Below are positions 8,639-16,380 of a stretch of 64,000 nt of DNA, piece by piece. Numbering within the stretch: the first letter of the stretch is position 1; the number at the start of each line of letters is the position of its first letter. The notes beneath the pieces were generated by a model, which ran no database searches, was not told the DNA's origin, and saw only the letters and a list, made by a program, of their open reading frames with translations. The stretch is from Candidatus Methylomirabilota bacterium (lineage in GTDB: Bacteria; Methylomirabilota; Methylomirabilia; Methylomirabilales; Methylomirabilaceae), in the NCBI GenBank assembly GCA_028870115.1, contig JAGWQH010000102.1:35788-99787 (forward strand). Direction: 5' to 3'. A program made the position numbers and the translations under genes.

Positions 8639-9481
8639 ATGACCAGTCAGACGGTCAGGACGGCCACCCTACAGGAGATGAAGCGAGAAGGGCGGAAGAT
8701 CACCATGCTGACGGCGTACGACTACCCGATGGCGCTGCTGGTTGATCGTGCCGGGATCGACCTGATCCTGGTGGGTGACTCCGGGGGAATGACTGTCCTG
8801 GGCTATGAGACGACGATCCCGGTCACGATGGATGAGATGCTCATGATGACCAAGGCGGTGACCCGTGCGGTGAAAAGGGCCTTGGTGGTCGCCGACATGC
8901 CGTTCATGTCGTACGAGGCTGAGCCGGCCGATGCGATTCGAAACGCCGGACGGTTCATAAAAGAGGGTCTGGCTCACGCCGTCAAGGTCGAGCGCGGTTG
9001 GCCCTCGCTGCCATGCGTGAGGGCGATCGTGGACGCGGGGATTCCGGTCATGGGTCATGTCGGGCTTACCCCGCAAACGGCCGTGTTGCAGGAAGGGTTG
9101 AAGGTTCAAGGGAAGGGGCTCGACGCCGCCTGCCGCATCCTTGAGGATGCCGCGGCGCTTGAGAAGGCGGGGGCCTTTGCGATCGTGCTGGAGGCGATTC
9201 CCGGCGTGCTCGCCAGGGTCATCACCAAGAGGTTGACGGTACCTACCATCGGAATCGGCGCCGGGCCTCACTGCGACGGTCAGGTCCTGGTCCTCCATGA
9301 TCTGCTTGGGCTTTTCGATCGCTTCGTCCCGAGGTTCACAAAGCAGTACGCTGATCTCGCCGGGACAATCAGCGATGCGGTGAGCCGCTTCCGGCAGGAT
9401 GTAATCGAATGCCGGTTCCCCGAGGCCGTACACACATTCTCGATCGACCAGGAGACCGAGAGAGCGTTGTTGGAGCTGTGA
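8639..9481 (+). CDS. panB: 3-methyl-2-oxobutanoate hydroxymethyltransferase
   Basis: A 280-residue TIM-barrel enzyme that adds a hydroxymethyl group from methylene-THF to ketoisovalerate, the first step of pantothenate synthesis. Visible features are TMLTAYDYPMA (about residues 22-32), LVGDSGGMTVLGY with the metal-binding aspartate, MGHVGLTPQ (about residues 138-146) and GIGAGPHCDGQVLV. ATG 8639 has GAGAGGAGGGA upstream. It is followed 6 bases later by panC. No panD or panE lies alongside. Confidence 0.97.
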   Translation: MTSQTVRTATLQEMKREGRKITMLTAYDYPMALLVDRAGIDLILVGDSGGMTVLGYETTIPVTMDEMLMMTKAVTRAVKRALVVADMPFMSYEAEPADAIRNAGRFIKEGLAHAVKVERGWPSLPCVRAIVDAGIPVMGHVGLTPQTAVLQEGLKVQGKGLDAACRILEDAAALEKAGAFAIVLEAIPGVLARVITKRLTVPTIGIGAGPHCDGQVLVLHDLLGLFDRFVPRFTKQYADLAGTISDAVSRFRQDVIECRFPEAVHTFSIDQETERALLEL

Positions 9482-9487
9482 ACGACT

Positions 9488-10336
9488 GTGCAGACTATTG
9501 ATGAGCCGTCCGCGATTCAGCGCCGTTGTGAGTCGCTTCGGCGCGAAGGAAAGGCCATCGGACTCGTGCCGACGATGGGTGCCTTTCACGAGGGACACGT
9601 CTCGCTCATGCGGAGCGCGCGCGCAGACAATGACGTTGTTGTTGTGACTATCTTCGTGAATCCGATCCAGTTCGGACGGGGCGAGGATTTCGACAGCTAT
9701 CCGCGAGACCTGCAGGGCGATCTGGCCCAGGCGGAGAGGACAGGGGTTGATCTGGTGTTCACGCCGTCCGCGGAGGCGATCTACCCGAAGGGCTTCCAGA
9801 CCTACGTCGACGTGACCGAACTCACCGCGGGGTTGTGCGGCGCCTCCCGTCCGGGACACTTTCGTGGTGTGACCACGGTTGTCGCGAAGCTGTTCAATCT
9901 TGTCAGGCCGCACCGGGCCTACTTCGGACAGAAGGACTACCAGCAATCGGTGGTGGTTCGGCGCCTGGTAGCCGATCTCAACTTTGACATCGATGTCGTA
10001 ATCTTGCCAACGGTACGAGAGTCCGACGGCCTCGCCATGAGCTCCCGAAACGTTCGATTGACGCCTGAGGAGCGGCGGGCCGCTCCCGTTCTGTATCGGT
10101 CGCTCAGGTGTGCACAAGAGCGGGTCAGATCCGGAGAGCACAGTGCGAAGGCCATCCTCGAGGAAGTGCGAGCGATGATCGAGGGTGAACCACTGGCGCG
10201 GATCGATTATGTGGCTGTGTGCGACCCGGAGACGTTACAGCCGCTTGATCGCATTGAAGGCCCAGTGTTGTTGGCCATCGCCGTACGATTCGGTGGGACG
10301 CGCCTCATCGATAATCTCCTGATTACGAGGCTCTAA
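9488..10336 (+). CDS. panC: Pantothenate synthetase
   Basis: A 282-residue ATP-dependent pantoate-beta-alanine ligase of the HUP fold. VPTMGAFHEGHVSL (about residues 27-40) holds the HxGH nucleotide motif, FVNPIQFG follows, FGQKDYQQ is near residue 150, and a KMSKS-like loop MSSRNVRL occurs near residues 184-191. GTG 9488 is the best start. It is the second gene of a panBC pair. About 80 bases of featureless DNA follow before the mraZ promoter. Confidence 0.97.
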   Translation: MQTIDEPSAIQRRCESLRREGKAIGLVPTMGAFHEGHVSLMRSARADNDVVVVTIFVNPIQFGRGEDFDSYPRDLQGDLAQAERTGVDLVFTPSAEAIYPKGFQTYVDVTELTAGLCGASRPGHFRGVTTVVAKLFNLVRPHRAYFGQKDYQQSVVVRRLVADLNFDIDVVILPTVRESDGLAMSSRNVRLTPEERRAAPVLYRSLRCAQERVRSGEHSAKAILEEVRAMIEGEPLARIDYVAVCDPETLQPLDRIEGPVLLAIAVRFGGTRLIDNLLITRL

Positions 10337-10421
10337 CCGCGTCATTCCTGCGTCGCAACCGAGCAGCCTTCCACAGCGTTACATATTTAGACCTACTACC
10401 CAAAAATATTTCACATTTTGC

Positions 10422-10450
10422 TTGACAAGGAAAATGGGGTTCTATATCGT
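10422..10450 (+). promoter_or_regulatory. Sigma-70-type promoter of the dcw cluster
   Basis: A perfect -35 TTGACA (10422-10427), a 17-base spacer and a 4/6 -10 TATCGT (10445-10450). An alternative -10 is TATATC with a 15-base spacer. It lies directly upstream of the MraZ-type operator and about 65 bases before mraZ. Confidence 0.65.
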
Positions 10451-10459
10451 TGCGACACA

Positions 10460-10489
10460 GTGGGATGAGGTGGGATGAAATGGTATAGA
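10460..10489 (+). promoter_or_regulatory. MraZ operator: three 10-bp repeats with TGGG core
   Basis: GTGGGATGAG, GTGGGATGAA and ATGGTATAGA follow each other at exact 10-bp spacing, with the first two near-identical. MraZ is known to bind TGGG-type direct repeats at about helical spacing upstream of its own gene and to repress the dcw promoter. The position, at or just after the predicted transcription start, fits autorepression by the mraZ product encoded 27 bases downstream. Confidence 0.8.
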
Positions 10490-10515
10490 TTTCCATAAAG
10501 AAGCGATACTATCCC

Positions 10516-10965
10516 ATGTTCCGCGGAAGCTTCGAACACGCCATCGACGACAAGGGACGGCTCAGCATCCCGGCCAGGTACCGCGAGATCCTCAAGCGGA
10601 GACGGGAGCGTGAGCTGATCCTCGTTGATCCCCTCTTTGACGCCTGCATCGTAGCCTACCCGATTAAAACCTGGCAAGAGATCGAGCAGAATCTCCTGAG
10701 TAAGGGAAACTCGGATAAGAAGTTCCGGGAGTATGCTCGCCTCATATCGGCTCATGCGGTCGAGTCGATGGTTGACAGTCAGGGGCGAATCCTGATTCCT
10801 CCACAACTGAGGGAAAAGGCAGATCTACGCCGTGATGTCGTAATCGTCGGGGTGTTGGATAAGATTGAAATCTGGAACCGAGGGCGCTGGGCGTCCTTTT
10901 GCGCGCAGGAGCGGGACCCTGAGGATTACGCTGGCAAGCTGGCGGAATTGGGAATCCGGATATAG
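10516..10965 (+). CDS. mraZ: Transcriptional regulator MraZ
   Basis: A 149-residue DNA-binding protein with two AbrB-like MraZ domains. The first has FRGSFEHAIDDKGRLSIPAR (residues 2-21); the second has MVDSQGRILIPPQLRE (about residues 78-93), and each carries the D-x-(K/Q)-G-R signature. It heads the dcw cluster, as in most bacteria, and probably represses it through the TGGG repeats upstream. No Shine-Dalgarno of note precedes ATG 10516. Length is typical. Confidence 0.96.
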   Translation: MFRGSFEHAIDDKGRLSIPARYREILKRRRERELILVDPLFDACIVAYPIKTWQEIEQNLLSKGNSDKKFREYARLISAHAVESMVDSQGRILIPPQLREKADLRRDVVIVGVLDKIEIWNRGRWASFCAQERDPEDYAGKLAELGIRI

Positions 10966-10985
10966 GTGCAACGTGTGGAGGCGCT

Positions 10986-11903
10986 GTGACGGGGGATGTA
11001 ACCATCGAGGGCCGGCATCTCCCGGTCCTGTTGGAGGAGGCGATAGCCATCCTGCAACCGCGGTCGGGTGGTCGCTACCTCGATGCGACCGTAGGATTGG
11101 GGGGGCACGCGGAAGCCATCCTGATCGGGAGCGCGCCGGCGGGGTACCTGTGCGGGATTGATCGCGATGCTGAGGCGCTGGCCTTGGCCAAAACTCGCCT
11201 CGGGCGGTTCGAGAGTCGAGTCGAATTATTCCAGGGTGATTTCGCCGAGTTGGGCGCCATCGCCGTCGAGAACGAATGGGGTCCTTTCGATGGCATCCTG
11301 TTTGATCTTGGCCTTTCATCATTCCAACTGGACAATGCTTCCAGGGGATTCAGCTTCATGAGGGACGGACCACTGGACATGCGGATGGATCGTCAGGGAG
11401 GCGAGCAGTCGGCGGCAGATCTGCTGGCCGGGATCTCGGAGCGCGAACTCGCGAGGCTGTTGCAGGATTACGGCGAGGAGCGTTGGGCGAGGCGAATCGC
11501 GGCGCGGATCGTACAAGAGCGGCGGACACAGCCGCTCACATCCACCGCTCAGCTCGCGCGTCTGGTGGCTTCGGCGGTGCCGCGGCGTGCCTGGCCGCGG
11601 CGGATCCATGTCGCGACACGAACCTTCCAAGCCTTACGCATTGCTGTAAACGATGAGTTGGCCGGGCTTATTCGAGGCCTGCAGGATGCTGTTGAGTTGC
11701 TTACCACCGGGGGAAGGATCTGTATCATTAGTTTTCACTCTCTCGAGGATCGGGTTGTGAAGGAGACGCTTCGAGGGTGGGCACGTTCGGAGCCGCCGCG
11801 TGTCCATCTTCTGACCAAACGGCCGGTTGCCCCAACGGAACGGGAGATTGATGCCAATCCGCGTGCGCGCAGCGCAAAGCTTCGGGCCGCGGAACGGTGC
11901 TAG
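10986..11903 (+). CDS. rsmH: 16S rRNA (cytosine1402-N4)-methyltransferase
   Basis: A 305-residue SAM-dependent methyltransferase (MraW). HLPVLLEEAI near the N-terminus, the SAM motif DATVGLGGHAEAI (about residues 33-45), GILFDLGLSSFQLD (about 103-116), GFSFMRDGPLDMRMD, and the C-terminal ISFHSLEDRVVK with NPRARSAKLR are all present. It modifies the ribosomal P-site. The GTG at 10986 is the likely start, 20 bases after mraZ. Confidence 0.96.
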   Translation: MTGDVTIEGRHLPVLLEEAIAILQPRSGGRYLDATVGLGGHAEAILIGSAPAGYLCGIDRDAEALALAKTRLGRFESRVELFQGDFAELGAIAVENEWGPFDGILFDLGLSSFQLDNASRGFSFMRDGPLDMRMDRQGGEQSAADLLAGISERELARLLQDYGEERWARRIAARIVQERRTQPLTSTAQLARLVASAVPRRAWPRRIHVATRTFQALRIAVNDELAGLIRGLQDAVELLTTGGRICIISFHSLEDRVVKETLRGWARSEPPRVHLLTKRPVAPTEREIDANPRARSAKLRAAERC

Positions 11904-11916
11904 AGGAGGGGACGGG

Positions 11917-12267
11917 ATGAGGAGTCAGGGTATCGCCGCGTTGACGTCGGTTGGACGGGACCGGGCAAGCAGTCTGCTGAAACCGCAGGTCGATAAGATT
12001 CGAAGGTTCGATCTGCTCCAGTCGCTCCTGCTGGGAGGGATCGTCCTGATCGTGGTCCTATTTTACGTCTGGCAGCACATTCAGGTAGTTCGACTCGGGT
12101 ACCAGGTAGAATACTTCACGGGGGAGCGCGCCGGTCTCATTCAACAGCAGAAAGAGCTGCGCCTTGAGGTCGCCCGGCTCAAGTCGCTCCGCCGCGTGGA
12201 GGAGATTGCCCGTCGTCAGCTTGGCCTCACGAGCCCCAAGTCAGGTCAAGTGATTGTGATCGAGTAG
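11917..12267 (+). CDS. ftsL: Cell division protein FtsL
   Basis: A 116-residue bitopic membrane protein. A basic cytoplasmic N-terminus (about residues 1-32) is followed by one membrane segment (about 36-55, rich in L, I and V) and a periplasmic coiled coil with leucine heptads (about 70-95), ending in the RRQLGLTSPKSGQVIVIE type of tail common in FtsL. Start ATG 11917 has GAGGAGGGG at 11903-11911. Identification rests on topology and position between rsmH and ftsI, since FtsL is poorly conserved. It would form a complex with FtsQ and a FtsB-like protein, for which no gene is seen here. Confidence 0.88.
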   Translation: MRSQGIAALTSVGRDRASSLLKPQVDKIRRFDLLQSLLLGGIVLIVVLFYVWQHIQVVRLGYQVEYFTGERAGLIQQQKELRLEVARLKSLRRVEEIARRQLGLTSPKSGQVIVIE

Positions 12268-12283
12268 TTTTCGAAAGACCGGT

Positions 12284-14077
12284 ATGTCGATGCAGCGTCG
12301 TGCTCGCGAGAGGTCATCCAACAAAGGAGAGACCACGCCCGCGCCGGCGAAGCGCAGCCGGTTGCGACGTCGCGTGATCGTGCTGTTCTGCTCGCTTGCG
12401 GCCGCCCTCACGGTCATTTCCGGCCAACTGTTTTCTCTCCAGGTATATCAATACTCGGCGCTGGTCGAGGTCGCCAATCGGCAGTCCTCGCGGCTGGTCC
12501 CATCAGTTGCCCGGCGCGGAACGATTTACGATCGCAATGGTCGGGAGCTGGCTATCAGCGTCGGAAGTTCCTCGATCTTTGCCCGGCCGTCCGAGGTGGA
12601 AGATCCGGAGCGGACCTCCGCAACCCTGTCTGCCGTACTCAGCCTGCCTGCCGAGAAGATCCTTGAGCAATTGCGCACAAAGAAGTCGTTGGTCTACATC
12701 AAGCGATCAGCCTCTCCGGAGGAGGCGGAGGCGATCGCGCGCCTCACACTGAAGGGAATCGGATTTGATGCGGAGAGCAAGCGATTTTATCCGAAAGCGC
12801 AACAGGCGGCCCACCTGTTGGGATTTGTGGGGAGAGACGATCGTGGGCTGGAAGGACTTGAACTGCAGTACGACGCCTTCCTGGCCGGCAAACGTAAGTG
12901 GATTGTGCGACAACAGGACGCCAAGCGTCGACCAATCTTCAGAGAGGAGGCCGGTGAGACGCAGGGTGCAGATCTGCACCTGACGATTGATGAGGTAATC
13001 CAATATATCACGGAACGGGAACTGGAAGCCGCGGTGACTCATTCCGGCGCCCTGAGCGGCAGCGCCATTGTGATGGATCCTTTCAGCGGCGAGATCCTGG
13101 CGCTTGCCAACTATCCGACGTTTGACCCCAATGCGTATGCCGAGGCGTCGGCGTTCGCCCGTCGGAACCGCGCGGTCGCCGATTACTACGAGCCGGGGTC
13201 GGCCTTCAAGGCCATCGTGGGCGCCGGCGCCCTGGAGGAGAGACTCGTGCGACCCGAAGATCGGTTCAGCGGTGAGGGCGGCGCCATTGAGGTGGGCGGG
13301 GTCATCATCCGGGATCATGAACGGTTTCAGACCCTTACGTTTGCCGAGGTGCTGGCGCACTCCAGCAATGTCGGGGCCATCAAGGTCGGCCAGCGGCTGG
13401 GCAAGAGTCACTACTACGATTACATCAGCGGGTTCGGGTTCGGGAATCTCACTAAGATCGATCTGCCGGGAGAGACGCCCGGTTTGATCCGGCGTCCGAA
13501 GGAGTGGTCGGCCCTCTCGCTCGCGTCGCTTTCCATCGGACAGGAGATCTCCGTGAGTCCGCTGCAGATGTTAACAGCGATGAGCGCCATTGCAAACGGC
13601 GGTATCCTGGTTCGTCCATACGTTACCAAGTCGATCGTCGCGGCGGACGGCAAAGTAGTCCGCGAGAACGTGCCGATGCAGGTCAGACGAGTCATCTCTG
13701 AAGACACCGCGAAAACCCTCGCGACCATCCTCAAAGGGGTCGTGACGGAAGGGACGGGAAAGGCCGCAGCCGTGGAGGGATTCGAGGTGGCCGGTAAGAC
13801 CGGGACCTCTCAGAAAGTAGATCGAGCCACCGGTCGGTACTCCCGGCATAAGGTGGTAGCGTCATTTGTCGGGTTTGTTCCGGTCGAACAACCTCGACTG
13901 GCCATCATCGTCGTCGTCGACGAGCCGAGCACCCTCCGTTGGGGCGGATCGATCGCGGCGCCGACATTCCGGGAGATCGCCCGTGAGTCCTTGAAGCATC
14001 TCAGGACCACCCCGGTTGGCCGAGAGCCGTTCAGGCTGGCGGAAGGGATCCGTAATGCGACTTTTCGACTTAATTAA
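12284..14077 (+). CDS. ftsI: Septal peptidoglycan transpeptidase FtsI (PBP2/PBP3 class B)
   Basis: A 597-residue class B penicillin-binding protein. It has a basic N-terminus, one membrane anchor (about residues 30-52), a PBP dimerisation domain with RGTIYDRNGRELA (about 78-90), then the transpeptidase domain with the SxxK nucleophile at S306 (EPGSAFK; alanine where threonine is usual), SSN at about 360-362 and KTGTS from K505. There are no PASTA repeats. It cross-links septal peptidoglycan with FtsW. Its 3' end overlaps murE by 23 bases. Confidence 0.96.
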   Translation: MSMQRRARERSSNKGETTPAPAKRSRLRRRVIVLFCSLAAALTVISGQLFSLQVYQYSALVEVANRQSSRLVPSVARRGTIYDRNGRELAISVGSSSIFARPSEVEDPERTSATLSAVLSLPAEKILEQLRTKKSLVYIKRSASPEEAEAIARLTLKGIGFDAESKRFYPKAQQAAHLLGFVGRDDRGLEGLELQYDAFLAGKRKWIVRQQDAKRRPIFREEAGETQGADLHLTIDEVIQYITERELEAAVTHSGALSGSAIVMDPFSGEILALANYPTFDPNAYAEASAFARRNRAVADYYEPGSAFKAIVGAGALEERLVRPEDRFSGEGGAIEVGGVIIRDHERFQTLTFAEVLAHSSNVGAIKVGQRLGKSHYYDYISGFGFGNLTKIDLPGETPGLIRRPKEWSALSLASLSIGQEISVSPLQMLTAMSAIANGGILVRPYVTKSIVAADGKVVRENVPMQVRRVISEDTAKTLATILKGVVTEGTGKAAAVEGFEVAGKTGTSQKVDRATGRYSRHKVVASFVGFVPVEQPRLAIIVVVDEPSTLRWGGSIAAPTFREIARESLKHLRTTPVGREPFRLAEGIRNATFRLN

Positions 14078-15560
14078 GGGGACTGAGCATCAGGTCCTCC
14101 GCGGTTCTGTCGATGTGGAGATTCATGCGATCCGGTACGATTCCAGGCATGTGAGGCCCGGTGATCTGTTCGTGTGTATCAGCGGGTTCAGGAGTGACGG
14201 CCACAACTACATCCAAGCTGCCTGGACAGCAGGCGCTGTTGCGGTTCTGGTAGAGCGACACGATCTGCCGGAGACGGCACTGCAAGGAGGGACGGTGGTG
14301 AAGGTGGCCGATGCCCGGCAGGGCCTTGCCGTGGTCGCGGACCGATTCTACGGCCATCCCTCGCGCAAGCTCACCATGGTGGGGGTGACCGGTACCAACG
14401 GCAAGACCACCACCACCTACCTGGTCGAGTCGGTGCTGCGACGCGCAGGGCACCAGGTCGGACTGATCGGCACGATCGGGTATCGCTGCAACGGGGTGGA
14501 GACAGAAGCGGCGCGGACGACACCGGAGTCCTGCGATCTGCAAGCGCTCCTCGAACGGATGACGCGTCTCAACGCCGACAGCGTGGTCATGGAGGTTTCG
14601 TCCCATGCTCTGGCGCTGCATCGCGTTGACGGCTGTGAATTTGATGTGGCCGTATTCACCAACCTCACACAGGACCATCTGGACTTCCATGGCACCATGG
14701 AGGCATACCGGAACGCAAAGCTTTCGCTGTTCGAGAGGCTGGGTATCGGGTCAACAAAAACGACGGAGAAAGCGGCGGTCGTCAATCTGGATGATCCGGC
14801 CGCGGACCTCTTTCTTGGGGCGACGCGGGCGAGACGCTACACGTACAGCATAGAGCGACCGGCGGATCTGTCGGCCACTGATATCGGTATGGGGCCGGAC
14901 GGAATCCGGTGCCGACTGCAGACCCCGTGGGGGGCCACGGAGATTCGCTCTCCGTTACTGGGGCGCTACAACCTGTCCAACATCCTGGCGGCTGCCGCCA
15001 CGGGGTTACATCTGGGCGTGAGTCTGTCGGCGGTCGCAGACGGGATCGCCGCGCTCCACCACGTTCCGGGTCGGTGTGAGCGGGTGGAGGCGGGACAGGA
15101 ATTCAGTGTGATGGTCGATTATGCGCATACCCCTGACGCGCTGCGACGTGTCCTCCGCATGGCGCGGCAGTGCTGTCCGGGACGCCTGATCGTCCTGCTC
15201 GGGTGCGGGGGAGAGCGGGATCGGGGGAAGCGCCCAATCATGGGAGAAACGGCTCTGCAGTTGGCCGACTTCACGGTGATCACCTCCGACAATCCCCGCG
15301 GTGAGGACCCTCATCAGATCATCGAGGAGGTCGAGGCCGGGGCGAAAAAGGTGTGGGGCCAGGGTAAGGGCTATGTTACAATTTCAGATCGAGGGATGGC
15401 AATTCGCGAGGCCCTCTCGCTGGCGGGTAGAGGTGACATGGTGGTGATCGCGGGGAAGGGACACGAGACCTACCAGATTCTTCGTGATCGTACGATCCCT
15501 TTTGATGACCGATTGGTGGCCCGAGAGGCGCTCCACGAGTTGGGGTTCTGCCGAGAGTGA
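14055..15560 (+). CDS. murE: UDP-MurNAc-tripeptide synthetase (meso-DAP adding)
   Basis: A 501-residue Mur ligase that adds meso-DAP to UDP-MurNAc-L-Ala-D-Glu. The ATP loop is GVTGTNGKTTT (about residues 110-120), NLTQDHLDFHG marks the central domain, and the DNPRGEDP motif near residue 414 is the known DAP-specificity signature. This fits the upstream dap operon. ATG 14055 is chosen because MRLFDLI begins the family N-domain; the open frame further upstream only overlaps ftsI. Confidence 0.96.
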   Translation: MRLFDLIKGTEHQVLRGSVDVEIHAIRYDSRHVRPGDLFVCISGFRSDGHNYIQAAWTAGAVAVLVERHDLPETALQGGTVVKVADARQGLAVVADRFYGHPSRKLTMVGVTGTNGKTTTTYLVESVLRRAGHQVGLIGTIGYRCNGVETEAARTTPESCDLQALLERMTRLNADSVVMEVSSHALALHRVDGCEFDVAVFTNLTQDHLDFHGTMEAYRNAKLSLFERLGIGSTKTTEKAAVVNLDDPAADLFLGATRARRYTYSIERPADLSATDIGMGPDGIRCRLQTPWGATEIRSPLLGRYNLSNILAAAATGLHLGVSLSAVADGIAALHHVPGRCERVEAGQEFSVMVDYAHTPDALRRVLRMARQCCPGRLIVLLGCGGERDRGKRPIMGETALQLADFTVITSDNPRGEDPHQIIEEVEAGAKKVWGQGKGYVTISDRGMAIREALSLAGRGDMVVIAGKGHETYQILRDRTIPFDDRLVAREALHELGFCRE

Positions 15561-15612
15561 GGGGGTGATGTGCTCCAACGCCCCGATCCGCTTCGGGACG
15601 TGAGAGGCTGAT

Positions 15613-16380
15613 GTGCTGATTCGTGTCGGTGACCTGGACACCCATTTTACCGTATGGGGAGAGGGGAGGCCGGTGATTCTCCTTCATGGATGGGGCACCT
15701 CGGCCGAGTCGTTGAGCGTTGTTGCCAAGGCGTTAGAGGATCGATTCCGGGTGTACGCCCTTGATCTGCCGGGTTTCGGCTGGACCCCATCCGCTGCCAC
15801 AACGTGGGGAACATGGGAGTACGCGTCCTATGTCGAGGCATTTATGGACCGCGTCGGCATCCCGATGGCCAGCATGGTCGGCCATTCATTTGGGGGCCGA
15901 ATCGCGCTTGTCCTGGCTGCCCAACGGCCTGACAGGGTTCGAAGCCTCGTTCTGGTGGCCAGCGCAGGGATCCGTCCGAAACGAGGTCTCCTGTACCGCG
16001 TCAAGGCTGGCGCCGCGAGACTGGCGAAGCGGTTCTTTTCGCTCTCCTTATGGGGTAGGTTGGGCGAGCGGGTCGTTGCCGAACTCTATCGGCGGGTCGG
16101 GTCACGGGACTATCGGAATGCCGGACCATTGCGCGCCACGCTGGTCAAGGTCGTTGGCGAAGATCTTCGAGGGATCTTGTCCTCTATACGCGTGCCCACT
16201 CTGATCATCTGGGGAGATCGGGACCAGGAGGTGCCTTTTTCCTCGATGGAGATCATGGCGCGTGGGATACCGGGCTCGCGGTTGGAGGTCCTCGAGGGGG
16301 CCGGCCATTTCCCGTTTGTCGACAGACCGGACCGTTTTGACCAGTTGGTGAGGGAGTTCTTGTGCCAGGACAGCCGGTGA
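15613..16380 (+). CDS. Alpha/beta hydrolase in the dcw cluster
   Basis: A 255-residue alpha/beta-hydrolase-fold protein. The oxyanion motif is LLHGWG (about residues 22-27), the nucleophile elbow is GHSFGG (about 92-97), the acid is in WGDRDQEVP (about 199-207), and the histidine is in GAGHFPFVD near residue 230. A short basic cap region (about 125-165) lies between. It starts with GTG 15613 and overlaps the next gene by one base (TGATG). Its place between murE and the MurF-like ligase suggests a cell-wall or membrane-linked ester or amide substrate, but this is inference; alpha/beta hydrolases are not standard dcw members. Confidence 0.85.
   Translation: MLIRVGDLDTHFTVWGEGRPVILLHGWGTSAESLSVVAKALEDRFRVYALDLPGFGWTPSAATTWGTWEYASYVEAFMDRVGIPMASMVGHSFGGRIALVLAAQRPDRVRSLVLVASAGIRPKRGLLYRVKAGAARLAKRFFSLSLWGRLGERVVAELYRRVGSRDYRNAGPLRATLVKVVGEDLRGILSSIRVPTLIIWGDRDQEVPFSSMEIMARGIPGSRLEVLEGAGHFPFVDRPDRFDQLVREFLCQDSR

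Noticed and set aside
8669..10141. 490-codon open frame on the minus strand
   Set aside because: It lies antisense to panB and panC, whose motifs are unmistakable; the composition is a typical high-GC shadow with no ribosome site or family signature.
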